Shown: positions 7,564-15,674, counted from the stretch's first letter. The stretch is 25,465 nucleotides of DNA from Phycisphaerales bacterium UBA2402 (GCA_002343715.1 DDSA01000083.1:524-25988); one strand, 5' to 3'. A program made the numbers and translations. Notes: generated by a model from the letters alone, not told the origin.

Positions 7564-7905
7564 ATGCACGACACGACCGCCGATGGAAACGAGTTCTTCC
7601 GCTGCGATTTCTGCCACACAGCCTGGCGGGAGGACCTTCCGATGGTCGAAGGACACCGCGGGAGTCTGATCTGCGGCGAGTGCCTGCGGGCGGCGTTCAC
7701 CGGCGTGGTCCTGAAAAGTGCCGGAGAAGAAGCCGGGGGTGGTGTCGTATGCGTGCTCTGCCTCTCCGCCCCTGAGGGCAAGGTGTGGCGGCGCGAACCC
7801 ACAGGACCCGCGGCCTGCCGGCGGTGCGTCAATCAGTCGGCGAGGGTCCTGGCGAAGGATGCGGATTCGGGTTGGAAACTCCCCAGGGCGGAGGATGTCA
7901 TATGA
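7564..7905 (+). CDS. Small protein with four CxxC pairs, probable zinc-binding
   Basis: This encodes 113 residues with four C-x-x-C pairs: Cys14/17, Cys37/40, Cys63/66 and Cys85/88. They are arranged as two similar units, each about 50 residues long, suggesting two treble-clef or zinc-ribbon folds. The first unit reads F-F-R-C-D-F-C-H, like ClpX-type C4 zinc fingers, which is only a resemblance. The ATG at 7564 is chosen because the frame upstream has no domain character. The gene diverges from the RluA-methyltransferase fusion with 102 bases between the two starts, so they may share a control region. No catalytic residues are evident; nucleic acid or protein binding is the reasonable guess. 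Confidence 0.8.
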   Translation: MHDTTADGNEFFRCDFCHTAWREDLPMVEGHRGSLICGECLRAAFTGVVLKSAGEEAGGGVVCVLCLSAPEGKVWRREPTGPAACRRCVNQSARVLAKDADSGWKLPRAEDVI

Positions 7906-8153
7906 ACTCCCACAATTAAATTGATCAAGCACCATTCCAATACTCGGGCCGAAGAGAATGCCGACGATGACCGCCCAGACAAGACGGAACGCCGACAACC
8001 ACTGACATCCGGCCAAGAGTTTGGACCAACAAGTACCTGATCCCTCCTTCGCGGAACCACCCGGGATTCATTCCTGACACGCGAGCAAAATACTGAGACA
8101 ACGGGCCGTGATGAGTACAACTCATGATCGCCAGCGGTTGCAGAACTCGGGTA
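7906..8153. other. Intergenic stretch without a convincing gene
   Basis: About 250 bases between the zinc-binding gene and the membrane protein gene. On the minus strand around 7930-8016 there is a hydrophobic segment of about 25 residues, and a good AAGGAGG lies upstream near 8050, but no frame gives a plausible complete protein. It may be a decayed small membrane-protein gene. Confidence 0.3.
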
Positions 8154-9140
8154 TCAGGCTCGAACAATCACGAGCACGAGAGTCGCGGCCAGCATCAACA
8201 CAACCACCCCCGCCCACACCCAGGCCAGGCGCTTCATGAGTTCGCGGCTCGTGACCAACCGCCATGAATGAATCGCCTCTCTCCACCACATAGTCAACCA
8301 CACGACCAGGGGCAGCATCAGAACCAACGCGATGGGCACGGCACGATCGGTGATGAGTCGCGGCCAGTCTGGGCTGCTTCGAGGGTTGGGCATCCAGTCG
8401 TCAAAGATCAAGGCCCCGGTCTTGCACCTCGTAAAAACCCGGATGGAGTTGATCACGTCCAGGAGCAGCGGCACGAGGAGCCACGCGAGTGAATAGACCC
8501 ACGCCCGTACAACATGCCCGGTGCGGACTCGGGCGGCTCGGCGCAAGCCCCGCATCAGGAGCAGCGCGATCAGCGGTGTCAAGACCAGCACGGGAATGCA
8601 GAAGAGAAAAGGCGGCACGGAGTTCAGCCGCCATTCGATGGAGTACCAGACACCGACCGTGCCGGGCGGCGCGAATGCGCGCCCGACACGGACATCGGCG
8701 ATGCCCCGGAAGAATGAGTTGATCGCTCCATCCCCCAAAAGGACAAGGAGGTCAACCGTGCTGGCGAACTGAGTTGCGTATTCCACCGCCGCGGCGGCGG
8801 CATAAATCACGCAAGCCGCAATGCGCGAGCCGACAAAGACCACCAGAAACCAGACGCACCACCTCCACGGACGCAGAGGGGCTTCCAGCCCGATGCGCCG
8901 CCAGAACTCGGCTGGGCGGGCCGTCCACCACCACGTGCGCCACGCGGCGGCGATGGTGGGGAACACGCCCCTGCTGTGCTCGACAAATCCGGGCACCTCT
9001 CCCCGTCGGGGGTTGAGCACCGCGGCCCACCCGAACGACAAGCCGCATTCGGGGCAGGTCCCGGACGTGGGGCATTCGTCCTGCCACCGGGCGATCTCGC
9101 CGGAGAGGTCGTAGGCGCAGCGTGGGCATGCGCAAGTCAC
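8154..9140 (-). CDS. Integral membrane protein with N-terminal zinc ribbon
   Basis: This encodes 328 residues. The N-terminus has C-P-R-C-A-Y-D-L at 5-12 and C-P-E-C-G at 29-33, giving a four-cysteine zinc ribbon on what should be the cytoplasmic side. About five hydrophobic segments follow, near 94-118, 176-197, 210-230, 266-286 and 304-326, with Arg-rich loops between them. The start is a GTG at 9140, four codons before the first cysteine pair. This layout of a zinc ribbon ahead of several TM helices recurs in planctomycete genomes, as I recall, without assigned function. The gene stands alone between a terminator-like hairpin on one side and an empty stretch on the other. Confidence 0.85.
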   Translation of the reverse strand: MTCACPRCAYDLSGEIARWQDECPTSGTCPECGLSFGWAAVLNPRRGEVPGFVEHSRGVFPTIAAAWRTWWWTARPAEFWRRIGLEAPLRPWRWCVWFLVVFVGSRIAACVIYAAAAAVEYATQFASTVDLLVLLGDGAINSFFRGIADVRVGRAFAPPGTVGVWYSIEWRLNSVPPFLFCIPVLVLTPLIALLLMRGLRRAARVRTGHVVRAWVYSLAWLLVPLLLDVINSIRVFTRCKTGALIFDDWMPNPRSSPDWPRLITDRAVPIALVLMLPLVVWLTMWWREAIHSWRLVTSRELMKRLAWVWAGVVVLMLAATLVLVIVRA

Positions 9141-9298
9141 GACGGAACTCTATGACGTGAGCGAACGATCAACCGGCGTCCGAGACGCTCACCGCTCAAA
9201 GATCGGTACGATGTGTTCGGCACAAAGCAAGCCATTGACCTTGTCAGAGGGTCTCGCTTCGTGCACCGGTTGGACGTGATCGCGCCGGCTCAACGAAC

Positions 9299-9328
9299 AA
9301 GCCCGGCTTGCGTGGGCACGCCGGGCTT
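9299..9328 (-). terminator. Hairpin after the 5'-nucleotidase-like gene
   Basis: AAGCCCGGC (9299-9307) pairs perfectly with GCCGGGCTT (9320-9328) around a 12-base loop, 59 bases beyond the stop codon at 9387. On the minus strand a short run of T is limited to the base of the stem. A likely transcription end for the two-gene secreted-protein unit. Confidence 0.55.
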
Positions 9329-9386
9329 TGAATTAAAGAACAGAACTGCATAGATACCGAGGCGAGACGATACGCATCCCCTGAGT

Positions 9387-11288
9387 TCAGTTCCGGCGAA
9401 CGACCCGGTCATTGATCACGTTCGGGTAGTCGCGGCCGAACACCCGTCCTCCGAGAGCCTGCGTGAGGTAGTTGTAGAACGCACGTTGATACGTGATCCC
9501 CAACCGCACAAACGGAGCATTGTTGAACGGGTACTGGTCACCACCCTGGACCGCGAGGAAGTCGATCGTGGCGACATTCACGCCGGGAGCGTTGGGGACT
9601 ACTACGCCGTTCGACACGAGAACACGCCCATCCCACAGCACCACCTCTCGAATCCGCGTCCCGGGTGTGGCAACCGTGTAAGGAGGTGTGCTGCCCGAGA
9701 GTAACTGCGCTGTTCCAGCGGCGTCCCACACGACACGCATTCCAGAGACGCAGGGGAATCGGCCGTCGGCGAGATCAACACGGCTCACCGCATTCTCAAG
9801 GATGATTTTCAGTTGTTCGGCGCTGATGCCGGGAACGAGAGTGAGAAAGTTGGCGAACGGCAGCTGCTCGTACGTGTAGAGTTCACTGACAGGCCCGGCG
9901 GGGAGCCTGCTGTTGAGCCGGATGCCTCCGCCGTTCTGGATCGCAACATCGGGGATGGGCAACCCACTGGCGCGGGAGATGCGTTCAGCCTCCCACAACT
10001 GCGAATCGGCGACCAGGTTACCCACATTGGTATCACTAACTCGGACTCCAACATTGGCTGCAGGTGACGGCGCACCGGCGACGTTCCGACGGCTTTCAAG
10101 CGGGACTTCGGTCGAAGCGATGATATTGACGGCGAGGGCGTCGTTGGCGGCCTGGACCGGTACCTCGACCAGAACTCGGGCCGCGTCGTTGGGAATCACC
10201 GCGTCTGGGCTTACCCCACTGACACGTTTGATGCCGCTGAGGCCGGTATCCGTCACAACCAGAACGCCGTCCGAGTCGAACCCAAGGACCAACCGACCGA
10301 CATACTTGTAATCGCCCACCGTGGTCACAATCGGTATGCTTCGGCCGTCCGCGTCGTTGGCGACGACGGGATAGGGGTAGCCTGCGACATCCCCGGGAAC
10401 AAGCAGGTCGGTCGGCGCTGCGAGCACCTCGCTCCCGCCCCCCGCGATGACCGCGTCCACGCCGCGCAGACTGGGCACCAGCGCCAACTCACTGGGCAGC
10501 CCCTGGAGATGCGTGCTGAGGATGATGATGCGGACACCGAGGGACGTGAGACTGTCGATCTCGCTCTGCACAGCGGCGGCCACGGGGTTGATGATGGTGT
10601 TGCGTGGGCTGGAGATGAACGGGAGCGTCTCGGTGGTCGCGCCCACGATGCCGACCTGACGCCCGCGCACGGTGACAACTTTGCTCGCGGCGAGTTTGCC
10701 GAGTTGTTGCTGGGAGAACAGACCCGGCTCGTTTGAAAAATCGAGGTTGGCGGAGACGAATGTCGTGTTGAGCGTGCCCGCGATCAGGTCGGCGAGCACG
10801 TCGGGGTTGCTGTCGAAGTCGTGATTGCCCAGCGTCATGGCGCTGTAGCCGATGAGGTCGAACAGAATGCTGTCGTAAAACGGGATCCCGTTGTTGATGG
10901 CGGCGTTGAGGTTGACACCCGGGAGGATGTTGTCACCCGAAGAGATCATGACATGTCCCTGATCCACGCCGTCCATGCGCGGGGTGTCGGCCTCCGCCTT
11001 GAGGTTGTTCACAAGGGTGACAAACCGGGCCGCGCCGCCGAACCCGCTCTGAGCGCCGGTCAGCGGCAGGACTTTGGACTCGCCGTCGTTGTTGTGAAGA
11101 ATGTGAAGCCAGAGATCGATCCCACCGATGTTCGACGGGCCGTCGCCGTCAAGGTTGATCTGAGTTGCCTTGAGCGACGCGACGCCGGCAGGGGTGATCG
11201 ATTTGACCTGTGGTTGTGCTCTCGCCTGTGGGCCAAAGGCCGCACCGGTGTACAACGCGAAAACGCTGAGGAGTGAAGTAACTTTCAT
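9387..11288 (-). CDS. Secreted 5'-nucleotidase/cyclic phosphodiesterase-like metallophosphoesterase
   Basis: This encodes 633 residues with a signal peptide ending near Q-A-R-A-Q (about residue 25). It has the two-domain UshA plan: an N-terminal calcineurin-like domain (about 57-355) and a C-terminal 5'-nucleotidase domain with Q-N-G-G-G-I-R and N-F-L-T-L-V-P-G-I-S. Metal motifs are L-H-N-N-D-G-E at 64-70, S-G-D-N at 117-120, G-N-H-D-F-D at 154-159 and His260. The family's usual D-x-H is D-G-E here, and the usual G-H-x-H is replaced by A-G-G-G-S near 282-286, as I recall for one subfamily of bacterial exported phosphoesterases. It should hydrolyse nucleotides or other phosphate esters outside the cytoplasmic membrane; the substrate is not predictable. 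AGGA lies 8 bases upstream of the ATG. It starts 60 bases after the PEP-CTERM gene and may be co-transcribed with it. Confidence 0.9.
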   Translation of the reverse strand: MKVTSLLSVFALYTGAAFGPQARAQPQVKSITPAGVASLKATQINLDGDGPSNIGGIDLWLHILHNNDGESKVLPLTGAQSGFGGAARFVTLVNNLKAEADTPRMDGVDQGHVMISSGDNILPGVNLNAAINNGIPFYDSILFDLIGYSAMTLGNHDFDSNPDVLADLIAGTLNTTFVSANLDFSNEPGLFSQQQLGKLAASKVVTVRGRQVGIVGATTETLPFISSPRNTIINPVAAAVQSEIDSLTSLGVRIIILSTHLQGLPSELALVPSLRGVDAVIAGGGSEVLAAPTDLLVPGDVAGYPYPVVANDADGRSIPIVTTVGDYKYVGRLVLGFDSDGVLVVTDTGLSGIKRVSGVSPDAVIPNDAARVLVEVPVQAANDALAVNIIASTEVPLESRRNVAGAPSPAANVGVRVSDTNVGNLVADSQLWEAERISRASGLPIPDVAIQNGGGIRLNSRLPAGPVSELYTYEQLPFANFLTLVPGISAEQLKIILENAVSRVDLADGRFPCVSGMRVVWDAAGTAQLLSGSTPPYTVATPGTRIREVVLWDGRVLVSNGVVVPNAPGVNVATIDFLAVQGGDQYPFNNAPFVRLGITYQRAFYNYLTQALGGRVFGRDYPNVINDRVVRRN

Positions 11289-11348
11289 GCACGGTTCCTT
11301 GTTCGGGGTGATGTGGGGTGGGGCGGATGGTTGACAAAGCGGTGAGTG

Positions 11349-12113
11349 TCAGCGGCGACGCCGTGTGATCAAGGCCCCGGCGACACATAAAAACGAGACG
11401 ACACCGGGAGACGGGACATACGCCAACGCGGAGAACCCGGAGAGTCCGTGCGACCCGATCACGCTCGCCACCCCCGAGGATGGATCCAACCGCAACAGTG
11501 AGGAACCGTCCGTCATGTACCACGCCTGTGCGCGGAAATCGAACGCCAGCCCACCGACAGTTTCGGCGTTTGTGCCGGTCGGTCCGATGGGAGTAGCCGC
11601 GCCGGTGCTCACGTCGAACGAGACGAGCAGATCGGGATCGGCGCCGAAGGTCGCCAGCCCGAGCAAGGCTCCACCTCCGAAGTCCAGCCCGGATAGATCA
11701 GCGCCCGCGGTCAAGCCGGAAGGCCCGATCCGCCGCCATGCGGAGCCTTCCCAGATATGCAGATGATCGAAGATGGTGGTGTAAGCCGCGCCTTGCCGGA
11801 AGGCGATCGAGCCTTCGGGTACACCGAACGATCCGTCCGCGATCAGCGTCGGAGCGCCGGTGGCGGTGTCGATGGCGAACTGATCGCCATCCACCGTCAG
11901 CGCGACCAAGCGGTTGTTCATCTCATCCCAATCGAGTCCGCCGATGCGTCGAAGCCCGGTAGCCCCGATGTGTGTGGCCAACCCCGTGCCCGGGTCGATC
12001 GCGTACAACGATTGAACGCCGAAGTTGCTGAACGAAGCGACCCCGTAGAGAGCGGCCGAAGCGCCGCTCACCGTAACCGCGCAAAGGGCCGTAACGGCCG
12101 CGTAACGAAACAT
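11349..12113 (-). CDS. Exported protein with PEP-CTERM-like sorting tail
   Basis: This encodes 254 residues. Residues 1-20 are a signal peptide cut after A-S-A. The body consists of repeated blades of the type L-Y-A-I-D-P-G-T-G-L-A-T-x-I-G, with at least four I-D-T-A-T-G or F-D-V-S-T-G variants, as in beta-propeller proteins. The C-terminus has P-S-P-G at 234-237, a hydrophobic segment, and four arginines at 251-254: a variant of the PEP-CTERM signal recognised by exosortase. It is thus probably processed and placed on the cell surface or in an extracellular matrix. AGGAGAGAG precedes the ATG at 12113, a good ribosome binding site. No enzymatic residues are evident. Confidence 0.88.
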   Translation of the reverse strand: MFRYAAVTALCAVTVSGASAALYGVASFSNFGVQSLYAIDPGTGLATHIGATGLRRIGGLDWDEMNNRLVALTVDGDQFAIDTATGAPTLIADGSFGVPEGSIAFRQGAAYTTIFDHLHIWEGSAWRRIGPSGLTAGADLSGLDFGGGALLGLATFGADPDLLVSFDVSTGAATPIGPTGTNAETVGGLAFDFRAQAWYMTDGSSLLRLDPSSGVASVIGSHGLSGFSALAYVPSPGVVSFLCVAGALITRRRR

Positions 12114-12458
12114 GTTGCTCTCTCCTGTACTGGGTTCGAAAACCGACGATCCGCCGTGACCACTCCTCCGCCAGGAATCGATCGAGCGGAACGTAGCGTC
12201 AGGGGCTCACCCGGTGCGCGCACGTCGCGTGAAGGTTTGTTGAAAGAAACGTCAATTTGCAAACCCCAGAGAACCATCGGATATCTTCATCCGTTCGACT
12301 CGATTCCTTCCGAATCCATCGATCCAACCGACAATCGCCCGCCGTTCGATTCCTCTGTTCATCGGCCTTCACCGGCCTGGGATGCCTCGGTCCACGTGAT
12401 GGGGGCATGAACCCAAGCCGTGATCATTCAGTTTCGCCGCGCCCTACGCTCGCCTCGC
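12114..12458. other. Divergent intergenic region between PEP-CTERM gene and pgi
   Basis: This 345-base stretch must hold promoters for both divergent genes. The best candidate I see for pgi is weak: TTGCAA (12257-12262) with GATATC 17 bases on (12280-12285). No RNA gene, repeat or terminator is evident. Confidence 0.4.
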
Positions 12459-13877
12459 ATGCTCACGATCGACTACTCGAACTGCCTGTCCGACCGCGTC
12501 GGCACCCACGGCATCGACCCCGCCCTGCTGCACCCCGCCGCGGGCGTGGCCGCGGCGATGGAGAAACACTCGGCGAAACTGGCCTCGACCCGGGGCAAGG
12601 GGTGGGAGCGGTGGCGGGAGTTGCCGTTCGATCCCATGCGATCATCCCACGTGAGCGCCGTCAAGGCGCTGGCGGCGAAACACGGCCCCGCATGCGACAC
12701 CCTGGTGGTGCTGGGAATCGGCGGCTCGGCGCTGGGCAACCTGGCCCTCCAGTCCGCGCTCAACCCGCACACGCACAACCTGCTCGATGCCGCGCGCCGC
12801 AAGGGGCCGCGGCTCTTTGTGGTGGACAACGTGGACCCCATGTATTTCGGCGCGGTGATGGACCTGTGCGAGGCGCAGCCGGGCGGCCTATCGCGGACGT
12901 GCTTCAACGTGGTGAGCAAGAGCGGCGAAACAGCGGAGACCGCGGCTCAGTTCATGGTCATCCGGGACCGACTGAAAGCCGTGTTCGGCGACAAACACGC
13001 CGAGCGCATCGTGGCCGTCACCGACCCTGCCAAGGGAACCATGCGCCAGATCTGCGAACGCGAGGGGTACGCGACCCTGCCCGTCCCCGACGGTGTCGGA
13101 GGCAGGTTCAGCGTCCTCTCGCCCGTGGGCCTCTTTTCCGCGGCGATGTGCGGGATCGATATCGAGGCGCTTCTCACCGGCGCGGCGGACATGGACGTCC
13201 GCTGCCGGGAGGCGGATTTCACGAAGAACCCCGCCGCGATGCTCGCCTGGCTCCTGGTGGAACTGGGCGAGAGCAAGGGCAAGACCAACCACGTCCTGAT
13301 GCCCTACTCCAACGCGCTCTACCTGCTCGCGGACTGGTACCGGCAACTCTGGGCCGAGAGCCTGGGCAAGCAGAAAGACCTGTCGGGGAACATGGTCTAC
13401 GCGGGCTTCACGCCGATCAAGGCGCTGGGCGCCACCGACCAGCACAGCCAGGTGCAACTCTACCGCGAAGGCCCGAACGACAAGGTGCTGGGCATGATCG
13501 AGGTCGGAACGTTCGACCGCGATGTGCCGATCCCCGGCGGACTGGGCGTGGAAGCGATCCGCTATCTCGAAGGTCACTCGCTCGGGTCGTTGCTCGCGGC
13601 GGAGAAGCGCGCCACCGAGTACGCCTTTGTCGAGAGCCAGCGACCGAACTACACGATACGGTTCCCGGTGATCGACCCCTACCACGTCGGGCAGTTCATC
13701 TCCCTCTGGCAGATCGCCACGGCGTACGCCGGCCTGCTGCTCAACATCGACGCCTACGACCAGCCGGCGGTGGAACTGGGCAAACAGGCGACCTTCGGCC
13801 TCATGGGCCGCGCGGGGTATGAGTCGTTCCAGAAGCAGGTGGGGGCGACGCTGGGCGGAGAAGCCCGGATCGTCTGA
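12459..13877 (+). CDS. pgi: Glucose-6-phosphate isomerase
   Basis: Pgi interconverts glucose 6-phosphate and fructose 6-phosphate in glycolysis and gluconeogenesis. The product has 472 residues, the shorter bacterial type related to those of Firmicutes and Thermotoga rather than the 550-residue proteobacterial form. Motifs seen are L-G-I-G-G-S-A-L-G at 85-93, the phosphate-binding S-K-S-G-E-T-A-E-T at 153-161, G-G-R-F-S-V-L-S-P-V-G at 214-224, Glu300 in L-W-A-E-S, and D-Q-H-S-Q with catalytic His329. The start at ATG 12459 fits the family N-terminus; an in-frame GTG at 12420 would add 13 residues. No Shine-Dalgarno site is visible. The gene converges on a methyltransferase gene 47 bases away. 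Confidence 0.95.
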   Translation: MLTIDYSNCLSDRVGTHGIDPALLHPAAGVAAAMEKHSAKLASTRGKGWERWRELPFDPMRSSHVSAVKALAAKHGPACDTLVVLGIGGSALGNLALQSALNPHTHNLLDAARRKGPRLFVVDNVDPMYFGAVMDLCEAQPGGLSRTCFNVVSKSGETAETAAQFMVIRDRLKAVFGDKHAERIVAVTDPAKGTMRQICEREGYATLPVPDGVGGRFSVLSPVGLFSAAMCGIDIEALLTGAADMDVRCREADFTKNPAAMLAWLLVELGESKGKTNHVLMPYSNALYLLADWYRQLWAESLGKQKDLSGNMVYAGFTPIKALGATDQHSQVQLYREGPNDKVLGMIEVGTFDRDVPIPGGLGVEAIRYLEGHSLGSLLAAEKRATEYAFVESQRPNYTIRFPVIDPYHVGQFISLWQIATAYAGLLLNIDAYDQPAVELGKQATFGLMGRAGYESFQKQVGATLGGEARIV

Positions 13878-13878
13878 C

Positions 13879-13905
13879 CGCCCGCGGCGTGAGCCGCGTC
13901 GGGCG
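13879..13905. terminator. GC-rich hairpin between convergent genes
   Basis: CGCCC-GCGGC pairs with GCCGC and GGGCG around a GTGA loop, with a three-base bulge, directly after the pgi stop and before the end of the facing methyltransferase gene. No U-tract follows on either strand, so it may be Rho-assisted or only a 3'-end stabiliser. Confidence 0.4.
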
Positions 13906-13924
13906 TGACGGAAGACTTTGATGC

Positions 13925-15379
13925 TTAGGCGATTTCGAGATGGCCCAGTCCGAGCATCCTGCTAAGGAACGGAGGGCATTGCCGAACCGCATGCGATGGA
14001 TCGGCCCCGAAGTCACGGGCGCACGCGGCGACCGCTTCACCCGCCGGCCGCGAACCATCAAGCCCGCCCAGCAGTGTGGCCGCGTGAGTATCAATTCGTA
14101 CCTCAAAGTCGAAGCCTCGGGTCTGCCGGAGCGTCGCATCGAGCGTGCGCCAGCCCTCGCCGGGCGATTGAACTCGGCGCTCGCGCAGTTCATGGTCGGG
14201 CGTGATGCGCAGGCTCAGCGCGGCGAGTTCATCGGGCGGCAGTTCGACCACCGCGGTCTGGTTGGCGAAGATACGGGCGATCTGGTCCCCCGCTTCGCCG
14301 TCGCAGCGGTCGATCGTGAGCTCATCGGCGCGGAACCAGTTGCGGGCGTGGGGGGCGCGTCTGGCGCGGATCACCGCCGCGCCCATGCTGATCCGGCCCA
14401 CGCCCAGTCGGTCGAAGTAGCGCATCCAATCATCAATCGAGATCGCCGGGCCGTGGGCGTCGAGTTGGGCTTCGTGGATCCAGCGTCGGGCGTAGTCCTC
14501 TCGCGAATCGGACGAAAGGCGGATCAGCCATGCGTCCTGCCCGGCACGGGCGAGCCAGGACCGGGGGCGGTCGCGCCAGTCATCCCCGCCCGTGTGGTGC
14601 CAGTTGAAGACGATCGTGCAGAACCCGCCATCGGCGAGACGCGAAGGGGCTTCTCGCAGCAGCGACTCCACCAGGGAGTCCCCCTCGCTGGCACCGCCGA
14701 GACACGAGAGGTCGTGCGGTGGCGAGATGATGAACGGCGGGTTCGATACGATGAGGTCAAAGGGTGCCTCGCCCGAGACAGGTTCGAGCATCGAACCTTC
14801 GCGCCACTCGATGTTCGTGATGCCGTTGAGTTCGCAGGCGAGGTGTGCCACCTGGATCGCCCGGGGGTTGATGTCGGTGCCGATGACTCGCGCGGCGTGC
14901 CCCGCGGCGACCATCGACTGAAACCCCTGCCCCGCGCCGATGTCGAGGGCGCGGGCGATGCGCCGCCGAACGGTGAGCGTTGACAGGATCGAGGTGGCCA
15001 GCCCCACACCTAGCACATGATCGGTCCGCAGCGGTACGCCGGTCTCATGCGGCTCAAAGTCACGGAGCGTCAGAAGCCCCGCGAACGGGATGATGGCAAG
15101 GCCCCCAACCCAGCCACCCTCGTCCTCCCGCACCAGGCCATGACGTTCCAGTTCGGACAACGTGAACGGAGCCACCGCCGCGGCCGCCAGCGGTTCCGAG
15201 ATCGGTAATCTCAGAAAAAACATCCGCACCAGCGCGTTGAGAGGTGAAGGCGATTCAGTCAGCGCCGCGGCACGCGAACGGTCGATCGGCACGCCCGTGA
15301 AAGCCCCCACCGCCGCGAGTGACTGGCGTGAGTACCCATGTGCCTCAATGATGTGCTTGAATTCTGTTAGGGCTTTCAT
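13925..15379 (-). CDS. Class I SAM-dependent methyltransferase with N-P-P-F motif
   Basis: This encodes 484 residues in three parts. Residues 1-125 form an Ala/Leu-rich N-terminal domain. Residues 126-320 are the Rossmann methyltransferase: A-L-D-I-G-A-G-Q-G at 144-152, G-T-D-I-N-P at 167-172 and S-N-P-P-F-I at 212-217. N-P-P-F/Y is typical of enzymes that methylate an amino nitrogen, on adenine or guanine in nucleic acids or glutamine in release factors. The C-terminal 160 residues form an extra domain that I cannot assign. The same three-part layout occurs in actinobacterial proteins annotated as DUF7059/DUF7782, as I recall. The ATG at 15379 has GGAG 7 bases upstream. An RNA or ribosomal protein target is likely but unproven; it is too long to be PrmC or RsmC of the usual type. 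Confidence 0.85.
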   Translation of the reverse strand: MKALTEFKHIIEAHGYSRQSLAAVGAFTGVPIDRSRAAALTESPSPLNALVRMFFLRLPISEPLAAAAVAPFTLSELERHGLVREDEGGWVGGLAIIPFAGLLTLRDFEPHETGVPLRTDHVLGVGLATSILSTLTVRRRIARALDIGAGQGFQSMVAAGHAARVIGTDINPRAIQVAHLACELNGITNIEWREGSMLEPVSGEAPFDLIVSNPPFIISPPHDLSCLGGASEGDSLVESLLREAPSRLADGGFCTIVFNWHHTGGDDWRDRPRSWLARAGQDAWLIRLSSDSREDYARRWIHEAQLDAHGPAISIDDWMRYFDRLGVGRISMGAAVIRARRAPHARNWFRADELTIDRCDGEAGDQIARIFANQTAVVELPPDELAALSLRITPDHELRERRVQSPGEGWRTLDATLRQTRGFDFEVRIDTHAATLLGGLDGSRPAGEAVAACARDFGADPSHAVRQCPPFLSRMLGLGHLEIA

Positions 15380-15425
15380 CCGGCCACTCCGCTCGTTTGA
15401 ACATCGCCGCGGCCATCACCCTACG

Positions 15426-15453
15426 AAAAACGCCACCCCTGGGAGGGCGGCGT
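15426..15453 (-). terminator. Intrinsic terminator after tRNA-Gly(GCC)
   Basis: On the minus strand ACGCC (15453-15449) and the following CCC pair with GGG and GGCGT (15434-15430), and a run of five T (ending at 15426) follows. It lies 16 bases beyond the tRNA and separates it from the methyltransferase gene downstream. Confidence 0.75.
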
Positions 15454-15468
15454 CAGAACATGACACAA

Positions 15469-15540
15469 AGCGGGTGAAGGGACTTGAACCCTCGACTTTC
15501 ACGTTGGCAACGTGACGCTCTACCACTGAGCTACACCCGC
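15469..15540 (-). tRNA. tRNA-Gly (anticodon GCC)
   Basis: A full cloverleaf of 72 bases on the minus strand. The acceptor is GCGGGTG with CACCCGC, the D stem is GCTC/GAGC, the anticodon stem is TCACG/CGTGA enclosing TTGCCAA with anticodon GCC, and the T arm is GAGGG-TTCAAGT-CCCTT. The discriminator is U. CCA is not encoded. A promoter and a terminator bracket it, so it is a single-gene unit. Confidence 0.97.
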
Positions 15541-15552
15541 GGGCAGGAGAGG

Positions 15553-15580
15553 ATTGTATCGGCTCGAAACGCTGAGGCAA
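15553..15580 (-). promoter_or_regulatory. Promoter of tRNA-Gly(GCC)
   Basis: On the minus strand TTGCCT (15575-15580) and TACAAT (15553-15558) are 16 bases apart, with the -10 box 12 bases before the first base of the tRNA. The -10 box matches five of six consensus bases. Confidence 0.7.
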
Positions 15581-15645
15581 GTAGTCGCGAACCCCTGGTC
15601 CCCCTGCTCGCGGGGCGTCAATGCGAGGCGGGCATGCGATGAGTT

Positions 15646-15674
15646 TCGACCAAACGGCTTCGTGTATCTACAAT
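15646..15674 (+). promoter_or_regulatory. Promoter of nuoF
   Basis: TCGACC (15646-15651) and TACAAT (15669-15674) are separated by 17 bases. The -10 box lies 36 bases before the ATG at 15711. It faces away from the tRNA promoter, and both use the same TACAAT box. Confidence 0.6.

Noticed and set aside
7462..8016. 185-residue N-terminal extension of the RluA fusion
   Set aside because: The frame is open but runs antisense through the four-CxxC gene, and the synthase fold begins at the ATG at 7461.
12257..13822. Open frame of 521 codons overlapping pgi in another frame
   Set aside because: Composition is dominated by Arg, Pro, Gly and Ala with no domain, while the overlapping frame is a complete glucose-6-phosphate isomerase.
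5556..15540. Two tRNA-Gly genes as ends of an integrated element
   Set aside because: Their anticodons and flanks differ, no integrase or direct repeat of attachment type is seen, and the genes between them are ordinary chromosomal ones.
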